Made by a program: the position numbers and the translations under genes. Below are positions 13,675 through 18,303 of a DNA stretch of 18,303 nt, piece by piece. Location of the stretch: NCBI GenBank assembly GCA_937896265.1, contig CALBMD010000088.1, forward strand, positions 1-18,303. Reading direction: 5' to 3'. This DNA is from an uncultured Pseudomonadota bacterium (GTDB lineage: Bacteria > Bdellovibrionota_B > Oligoflexia > Oligoflexales > Bog-1112). Under the pieces are notes generated by a model. It was not told the origin of the DNA and did no database searches. It saw nothing but the letters and a program-made list of their open reading frames with translations. Position 1 is the first letter of the stretch. Each line of letters starts with the position of its first letter.

Positions 13675-14646
13675 ATGAGAGCAATAGGTAAACTAATAAA
13701 CCAAGACCTGGCCGAGAAGTTTTATCTCATTTGCCTGCACCAATCCATAGAAGTTCAATTCGATAAAACTGAGAATGAACCAGTAATTTGGATTTTGGAT
13801 GAGGAACACATTGCTCAGGCAAAGAGTAAACTTGAAGCTTTTGCAGATAACCCAGAGAGTCCACGCTGGCAAGTAGCACTCAAGGAAGGCGCTCTTATGC
13901 AGCAAAAGCTCCTGGGAGAAAAAAAAGCTGCTCCAGCAAGCAAGAGAGTTGAACCAAGCTATATTGTTACAGGCAGCTTGATCAGCATTTCTGTATTTGC
14001 TTATTTAGCAAATCAATTCGCTGCTGGAAAAGTTATTGGCAAACTCCTTGCGTTCTCCAACTACTACTATGCCTCCTACTCTGGCTTTTTTAATCTTCCC
14101 GAGATTTGGCAAGGCCAGATCTGGCGACTCTTTACCCCGATTTTTCTGCATGCCAATCTTCTTCACCTAGGCTTCAATATGCTGTGGTTTTATCAGTTAG
14201 GCCGCCAGATAGAAGAAAATTTCTCATCACGACTTCTTCTTGGACTTACTCTAACTATTGCCACTATCTCCCATCTTTTTTTCTATTTGGTAGTTGGACC
14301 GCACTTTGTCGGAATGTCTGGGGTAATCTATGGCCTTTGCACTTTTCTTTGGGCTGTGGACCGTTTTGACCCAAATCGCCTAAGAGGTCTTGATACATCT
14401 TCTGCCACCTTTTTAATGTACTGGTATGTTTTTTGCCTCGCTTTAACAGTCGTTGGCATGGGAGTTGCCAATACTATCCACGGCATGGGAGCCTTGCTTG
14501 GTTACTTTGCTGGCTTAATTACTACTAAGGCTCACCGTCAGTTCAACCGCCGCATGCTTCGCAGCCCAGATTTTTGGCGCCAAATTGCTTTGGGAGCTTC
14601 TTTGTTGCTATGCGGCATGGCTGTTGATGTTCTTACTAAGATTTAG
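13675..14646 (+). CDS. Rhomboid-family intramembrane serine protease (GlpG-like)
   Basis: This 323-aa membrane protease cleaves transmembrane helices of substrate proteins. The first ~90 residues are a soluble cytoplasmic domain comparable in position to that of GlpG. Then come about six or seven membrane segments. Visible hallmarks are WRLFTPIFLHANLLHLGFNM with the H-x4-H-x3-N pattern (H159, H164, N168), catalytic Ser215 in GMSGVIYG and catalytic His269 in IHGMGALLGYFAG. All catalytic residues are intact. AGGA precedes the ATG by 4 nt. The gene is 11 nt after the RRM gene, so likely co-transcribed, and its 3' end overlaps the convergent TPR gene by 11 nt. Confidence 0.93.
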   Translation: MRAIGKLINQDLAEKFYLICLHQSIEVQFDKTENEPVIWILDEEHIAQAKSKLEAFADNPESPRWQVALKEGALMQQKLLGEKKAAPASKRVEPSYIVTGSLISISVFAYLANQFAAGKVIGKLLAFSNYYYASYSGFFNLPEIWQGQIWRLFTPIFLHANLLHLGFNMLWFYQLGRQIEENFSSRLLLGLTLTIATISHLFFYLVVGPHFVGMSGVIYGLCTFLWAVDRFDPNRLRGLDTSSATFLMYWYVFCLALTVVGMGVANTIHGMGALLGYFAGLITTKAHRQFNRRMLRSPDFWRQIALGASLLLCGMAVDVLTKI

Positions 14647-15853
14647 TTTGCGGCGAAGCAGCCTTCTTAAGCATCACCAAAAGCTTTTTAGTCTTCTCAA
14701 ACTTTGGGTGTTTAATATAGGACAGCACCAAAAAGCCTTTGGCTTCCTTAAACTGATGCATTTTGACAAGACAAAGGCCAATATTATAGAAAATAAGATG
14801 GCTCCTTTCTTGCTCACGCAACACATAACTGGCTTTTTCATAGTGAACAAGAGCCAGAGCTATTTCCCCTTTTTCTAACAGACGTACGCCTTTAATATTG
14901 AGTTTACTTCCCATCTGCGATTTCAACATGGACTTAACTAAACAGGCATGGCTTTCTTGCAACTGATCTTCACCAAAATAAATCTCAGCTAAAGCATTTA
15001 GCGCCTTATAACAAAAAGGATCTTTCTCATAAGCATTCTGAAAATGATGCTGAGCATGAGCTCGCTCTTTGCGCCTGAGATGAACATCACCCAAAATAAG
15101 GGTGCGCGAAATATTATTGTTGTTTATCGCATTCATTTTCCTCAAAAGTTCTATAGCTAATTGATAATCTTTTTTTGCAATATAACACTGAATTAGATTG
15201 TTATAAGCCCGATAGAAATTGGGATTTTTTTGAATCGCATCATCCCAAAGCTTTCCTGCTGTTTCATAGTCTTTTCGAATAAAGGCAAAACTTGCTTGAA
15301 TATCTCGATCCTTAGCTGAATCTTTTGGAACCAAACTCTTATCAAGGTCTAAAAAAAGCTGCTCTAATTGCACCAAACCGTGAGCATCATCTTTTTGAAT
15401 TAGAGCATCGATACCTTTATAAATGGCATGTAAGGGGTCAACATTTATTTCTTTTTTGAGTCGATTAATGTGATGATGAAAATCTTTGCGAGCATTGTCC
15501 AGTACATATGGCCGGTTGGCTATAGTAATAACTTTATTCACCCCAAGTTCAGCAAAATAGACAACATCCTGATGCGTAGGGTTACTTGTCAAAATAACAA
15601 TACGTTCAAGCGCATCATGTTTCCCCAAAGCCAACACTAACTCTTCAACAATAGCTCCACTTAATCGATCTGTGTTTTCCCAATGAACAACAAAAAATGG
15701 CGACTTAGAAAAACGGAACCAGTTATTTTGCAAAGAAACTTTCGAAGGAATACGGACAAAAGGGGCAGCTCGCGCCTTTAGCTCTGTCTTAATAAAAGAC
15801 CAAACCCAATCACGCCGATCCAAGATCACAAGAATTTCATTAGAAAAAGCCAT
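14636..15853 (-). CDS. Pseudo-receiver domain plus TPR repeats
   Basis: This 405-aa cytosolic protein begins with a receiver-like fold (residues 1-130: EILVILDRRDW; RIVILTSNPTHQD; FAELGVNKVITIANRP). The canonical sites are degraded: the phospho-acceptor Asp position after FFVV appears to be His57, and the Lys-Pro of the last strand reads Asn-Arg-Pro, so phosphorylation is unlikely. Residues of about 180-395 are TPR repeats (ETAGKLWDDAIQKNPNFYRA; YQLAIELLRKM; AHAQHHFQNAYEKDP; EIALALVHYEKASY). This suggests an adaptor whose partner is unknown. ATG 15853 has AGGA 8 nt upstream. It converges on the rhomboid gene with an 11-nt overlap and diverges from the 15951 gene. Confidence 0.8.
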   Translation of the reverse strand: MAFSNEILVILDRRDWVWSFIKTELKARAAPFVRIPSKVSLQNNWFRFSKSPFFVVHWENTDRLSGAIVEELVLALGKHDALERIVILTSNPTHQDVVYFAELGVNKVITIANRPYVLDNARKDFHHHINRLKKEINVDPLHAIYKGIDALIQKDDAHGLVQLEQLFLDLDKSLVPKDSAKDRDIQASFAFIRKDYETAGKLWDDAIQKNPNFYRAYNNLIQCYIAKKDYQLAIELLRKMNAINNNNISRTLILGDVHLRRKERAHAQHHFQNAYEKDPFCYKALNALAEIYFGEDQLQESHACLVKSMLKSQMGSKLNIKGVRLLEKGEIALALVHYEKASYVLREQERSHLIFYNIGLCLVKMHQFKEAKGFLVLSYIKHPKFEKTKKLLVMLKKAASPQTKS

Positions 15854-15873
15854 ATTAAAATCCTAACATGGAT

Positions 15874-15902
15874 TTGACTTCTAGGATCAGAGAAAGCTTA
15901 AT
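15874..15902 (+). promoter_or_regulatory. Sigma-70-type promoter
   Basis: -35 TTGACT (15874-15879), a 17-nt spacer and -10 CTTAAT (15897-15902) lie about 48 nt upstream of the ATG at 15951. Confidence 0.5.
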
Positions 15903-15950
15903 GTTTTTCCTAAAAATGCCGATATTAGTAGGAGAGATAAGAGAGGCCCA

Positions 15951-16361
15951 ATGCTTATGAAAGGAAAAATTTTGGGCAATATAGTCAATCTATCAGTATA
16001 TAGAAATAAAAAGAAAAACAGCTGGTTAAAGCAGCATGAAGGCAAGCTTTTTCAAGAAATGAAAAATTTTAATAGCCCCCTGATGGACGAGGGATTTGAC
16101 CAGCTTTATCGAGATTATGTTACAGCACAAAGCTCCTGTAACAACCCCAGCTGGGATTATATTCATTTTCGGGATTTAATTTTTGAATATTGGCAGGAGA
16201 TATTTGCAACTTTATATCAGGAAATATCTCAAAGAAGCTGGTTTGATGCGCGCTTAATAAGCAAAGAAGAAGTATTAGAGCGATGCTTTAACTTATTTCT
16301 TATGCATTCACTTAGAGGCTATAAATCGCCTAGCATTTCTGGCTCGTCAAGAGTCACTTGA
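15951..16361 (+). CDS. Hypothetical protein overlapping the rpoZ 3' end
   Basis: I do not recognise this 136-aa protein. The N-terminus is basic (VYRNKKKNSWLKQHEGK), and the remainder is helical and rich in aromatic and acidic residues (FRDLIFEYWQEIFATLYQEI). There is no signal peptide or membrane segment. ATG 15951 has GAGAGG 4 nt upstream; a second in-frame ATG lies at 15957. A good promoter is visible upstream. The last 43 bases run into rpoZ on the opposite strand, so the tail (SPSISGSSRVT) is encoded antisense to the end of rpoZ. It diverges from the TPR gene. Confidence 0.7.
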   Translation: MLMKGKILGNIVNLSVYRNKKKNSWLKQHEGKLFQEMKNFNSPLMDEGFDQLYRDYVTAQSSCNNPSWDYIHFRDLIFEYWQEIFATLYQEISQRSWFDARLISKEEVLERCFNLFLMHSLRGYKSPSISGSSRVT

Positions 16362-16588
16362 GGCATATTCAACAACGCTTCTGGCTCTCCGGCTTCGCCA
16401 AAAACACCTTTCATCGTAATCTTGCCTTCAGCAATCTCACGCAAAGCTGTCACGGCATGCTTATTTTTGCTATCCACTAGAGGCATGCTAGAGCCCATGA
16501 GCTGCCTTGTACGATTGGCTGCAACAATTACCAACGCAAATCGATTAGGCATTACTTTTTGACAATCTTCTATGGATACGCGAGCCAT
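16319..16588 (-). CDS. rpoZ: RNA polymerase omega subunit
   Basis: This is the small RNA polymerase subunit that helps assemble and stabilise beta-prime. The protein is 89 aa, close to the E. coli length. It shows MARVSIEDC, NRFALVIVAANRTRQL and the conserved TALREIAEGKI helix, then an acidic tail. The frame extends two codons to a GTG at 16594, but AAGGAG ends 5 nt before the ATG at 16588, which is chosen. A promoter (16613-16641) lies just upstream. The gene stands alone here; gmk and spoT, its usual neighbours in many proteobacteria, are not in the window. Its 3' end overlaps the convergent gene by 43 nt. Confidence 0.95.
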   Translation of the reverse strand: MARVSIEDCQKVMPNRFALVIVAANRTRQLMGSSMPLVDSKNKHAVTALREIAEGKITMKGVFGEAGEPEALLNMPQVTLDEPEMLGDL

Positions 16589-16612
16589 TGGCACTCCTTC
16601 TATTAAACCTCA

Positions 16613-16641
16613 TTTTTAAGGTAATTTTTACGGTTCGTCAA
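16613..16641 (-). promoter_or_regulatory. rpoZ promoter
   Basis: On the minus strand, -35 TTGACG (16636-16641), a 17-nt spacer and -10 TAAAAA (16613-16618) would start transcription near 16606. That gives a leader of about 18 nt carrying the AAGGAG site. Confidence 0.55.
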
Positions 16642-16673
16642 TATATTTTTGCAAAAAGATCATAGGGCTATCC

Positions 16674-16730
16674 TCAGCAAGGGGATGTTAGAACAATTTC
16701 AATGCAAATTGCCACTAGCGCTAAAAGCAC
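16674..16730 (-). CDS. Possible 18-aa hydrophobic peptide
   Basis: A GTG-started frame encodes MLLALVAICIEIVLTSPC, almost entirely hydrophobic, with AAGG 5 nt upstream. Size and hydrophobicity recall type I toxin or leader peptides, but so short a frame may be chance. It lies about 85 nt upstream of rpoZ on the same strand. Confidence 0.18.
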   Translation of the reverse strand: MLLALVAICIEIVLTSPC

Positions 16731-16941
16731 AAGCACCTTAATCAATAAAACCTTTCCCTAAAGGATAATGTAATTGTGATCCTTTGACAAATCTTGTAGA
16801 AGGGATGCGAACAGAAGGACGTTGCAAATTCCTATCGCCCGCGACCCCACGGAAACGACCGTCCGCTGAATGAGAACCAGGTGTCTAGCTGTTAGGGGGC
16901 GCTTCAGAAAACTGACCAAACGTCCAAAAATCCGCGGAACG

Positions 16942-17892
16942 TCAAAGATTGATCCAAACTGCATCCATAACTACTCTAGATTGCGAGAGCTCTTCGAGAC
17001 CCATTTTTTGTAGTTCACCCAAAGTAGTGTTAATCGGTTTTTCTGAACTTTCTAGAAGTTTCTGATATCTTTGTGAAAGATCTGATTTCGATCCAGAAAA
17101 ATATACCGCTTTGATCTTATTAGCAGTCGGTTCTAATGTTTTAGCATTAGAAATTTGACGAAGTTTTTCAACGCTTACGCAAAATCGGAGAAGATTCATC
17201 ATGCTAGCATCAATATGGCCTGAGACGAGGGAGATCAGCTTTTTCGATAGATGCGGACTCATAATCGCCAGATGAAGTTGATTTGAATCACTTGAGAACG
17301 CCCTCCCTTCTGGGACGTTGCTGATAAATTCTCGAAAGTAATACCCTTGGGAAACCTCAGCCAGGACTTCACTTGCGGCTATGCGAATTGCCTTAAAAAA
17401 CACCTGAAGGGCTTCCATGTTCTCACTGTTGTATTGACAGGGGCAAGATGCTGACAACTGACTGCTGACTTCCCGCGTTATAAGATTTTGGCTTAAGAGC
17501 ACCTTAATCGCGCTATCTATCAAATCCTTGGTTCTGCTAGAAAGGTTAACCTCAGCTGAACTATTCTCGCTAAGATAACGATTATAAATGACTAAAACAT
17601 CATTTAGCTGTGGTCTTGCTTCAAAAGTGATTAGAAAATCCGCCAAAAATTCGACCCCCTCTGAAGCGGATTCTTTTATAAATGGCTCTAATAAAGCATC
17701 CTTGAGTTTTTTGTTCTTCAAGATTTGAATTAGAATAAAATTCGGTCTAGGCGCATTGAGTTTAGAGTCAAACAGATTGGATAGATTGAATTCAGAATGA
17801 GAGGGTTGATCTGTAGCGTGGATTTTCTTGAATGAAAATAGCAAGAAAAACGAGGCTTCCAAAACAAGTAGTTGAACAAAAATTTTTTTCAT
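16942..17892 (-). CDS. Exported protein of unknown function
   Basis: This 316-aa protein starts with a signal peptide (MKKIFVQLLVLEASFFLLFS, then FKKIHA with likely cleavage before TDQ), so it should be periplasmic or outer-membrane associated. The mature chain is mostly alpha-helical and Ser/Leu-rich, with a CPC motif (Cys150/Cys152) near the middle that could be redox-active or metal-binding. I recognise no family. ATG 17892 has AAGG 8 nt upstream. The gene stands alone, with gene-poor stretches on both sides that look more GC-rich. It may be an accessory gene, but codon use was not measured. Confidence 0.7.
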   Translation of the reverse strand: MKKIFVQLLVLEASFFLLFSFKKIHATDQPSHSEFNLSNLFDSKLNAPRPNFILIQILKNKKLKDALLEPFIKESASEGVEFLADFLITFEARPQLNDVLVIYNRYLSENSSAEVNLSSRTKDLIDSAIKVLLSQNLITREVSSQLSASCPCQYNSENMEALQVFFKAIRIAASEVLAEVSQGYYFREFISNVPEGRAFSSDSNQLHLAIMSPHLSKKLISLVSGHIDASMMNLLRFCVSVEKLRQISNAKTLEPTANKIKAVYFSGSKSDLSQRYQKLLESSEKPINTTLGELQKMGLEELSQSRVVMDAVWINL

Positions 17893-18169
17893 CTATAAGA
17901 CCTTAAAAAATAGCCAATTTGATTGAGTTATTAAAAAAATGATGGATTGCGCAAAAGCATCAAGCAGCGGCTTCTTTTTATACTGCCTCCGAATAGAAAG
18001 CTAGCATCAATTACATCTGCCAATAGTTTCGCACTCCTACAGTTTATGTCTCGCTTTTGTGGGTTCCGTTGCGTTTGCAAGCAGTTGGGTAACGTGTAAA
18101 CTATCGTGTCCCGATGTAGGTGTTAGCGACTCGATAGTCTGCACATCTTGAGGCTAAAATGAAGTCACA
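17893..18169. other. Non-coding stretch with inverted repeats
   Basis: This 277-nt gap has an AT-rich left third and a more GC-balanced part at about 18030-18145. Two inverted repeats are visible: AGTTTA (18041-18046) with TAAACT (18097-18102), and ACTATCG (18100-18106) with CGATAGT (18132-18138), which encloses ATCG/CGAT. On the minus strand, a frame open for 38 codons between two stops covers the same bases. It might be a gene remnant or a structured RNA; I cannot decide which. Confidence 0.3.
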
Positions 18170-18303
18170 TCAAAACTCATTGCTAAATGGATTTTTTTCA
18201 CTAAGTTGAAATGCTTGTTCCATCGTAAGCTTAATTATTGGATCAGCCATTTTACTTTTAAGCGTATTTAACCAAATAGAAAGGTTGATACCGGGCAATT
18301 TAC
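18170..18303 (-). CDS. C-terminus of a gene running off the right edge
   Basis: An open frame enters from the window's right end and stops with TGA at 18170-18172. The visible 43 residues read KLPGINLSIWLNTLKSKMAD and then PIIKLTMEQAFQLSEKNPF plus a short end. They are soluble and helical in character, and I do not recognise a family. An internal ATG (MADPIIKL) lacks a ribosome-binding site, so a longer protein beginning outside the window is more likely. Confidence 0.45.
   Translation of the reverse strand, partial: KLPGINLSIWLNTLKSKMADPIIKLTMEQAFQLSEKNPFSNEF

Larger units (their letters stand above)
16589..16941. other. Gene-poor stretch between rpoZ and the exported-protein gene
   Basis: No convincing gene covers this 353-nt gap. 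The left part holds the rpoZ promoter and a possible 18-aa hydrophobic ORF. A small stem, CCTTT (16751-16755) with AAAGG (16760-16764), is followed on the minus strand by TTTTATT and might be a weak terminator for the 17892 gene. The right part (about 16815-16945) looks more GC-rich than its surroundings and has a 7-bp inverted repeat, GGACGTT (16817-16823) with AACGTCC (16919-16925). A minus-strand frame of 68 codons (16758-16964) crosses it without a clear ribosome-binding site; I treat it as unsupported. Confidence 0.5.

Noticed and set aside
16758..16964. 68-codon minus-strand frame overlapping the end of the exported-protein gene
   Set aside because: It has no good ribosome-binding site and resembles no family I know. 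A decayed gene or frameshifted extension cannot be excluded, but it is not supported.
1..18303. tRNA, rRNA, CRISPR array, insertion sequence or prophage genes
   Set aside because: No cloverleaf with a T-arm motif, no regularly spaced direct repeats and no transposase, integrase or phage-structural motifs were seen by eye on either strand.

Overview
The window comes from the chromosome of a diderm (Gram-negative type) bacterium of moderate-to-low GC. It carries a proteobacterial-type rpoZ, lgt, ubiX, murI, a GlpG-type rhomboid, several predicted lipoproteins, two Tat-exported proteins, and a receiver-plus-TPR protein. By eye this mix recalls the Bdellovibrionota/Oligoflexia and other former Deltaproteobacteria. 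That placement is a guess from gene style, not from a search.

Layout. (1) 92-2445, minus strand: lgt, a single-domain CheY-like regulator and trpS. A possible 37-codon ORF lies opposite, in the gap before trpS. (2) 2528-5435: a small cysteine-rich lipoprotein (+), an unrecognised Trp-rich cytosolic protein (+), a BamE/SmpA-like lipoprotein (-), a YitT-family membrane protein (+) and an exported Prx5-type peroxiredoxin (-). (3) 5442-5673: a non-coding spacer with overlapping, mutually exclusive hairpins and a short repeat that recurs near 10.3 kb. (4) 5674-10171, minus strand: a run of a hypothetical gene, murI, two overlapping Tat-exported proteins that look like diverged tandem paralogues, a hairpin, and a lipoprotein with a possible lectin-like C-terminus. 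(5) 10378-13211, minus strand: a standalone membrane domain like that of spermidine synthases, ubiX and a proline dehydrogenase in one tight operon, followed by a small lipoprotein. (6) 13379-14646, plus strand: an RRM RNA-binding protein and a rhomboid protease, 11 nt apart. (7) 14636-16588: a pseudo-receiver/TPR protein (-), an unrecognised protein (+) and rpoZ (-), with both convergent pairs overlapping at their 3' ends. (8) 16589-18303: two gene-poor stretches that look more GC-rich than their surroundings, an exported protein of unknown function (-) and the C-terminus of another gene running off the right edge (-).

How it fits together. Much of the content concerns the cell envelope: Lgt lipidates lipoproteins, of which at least four are encoded here; MurI supplies D-glutamate for peptidoglycan; the Tat pair, BamE-like protein, rhomboid, YitT protein and periplasmic peroxiredoxin are all envelope proteins. 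The best candidate for something undescribed is the murI-linked Tat pair with its linker tandem repeat and the following lipoprotein. The dispersed repeat, which may contribute the -35 element of the murI-operon promoter, is the second.
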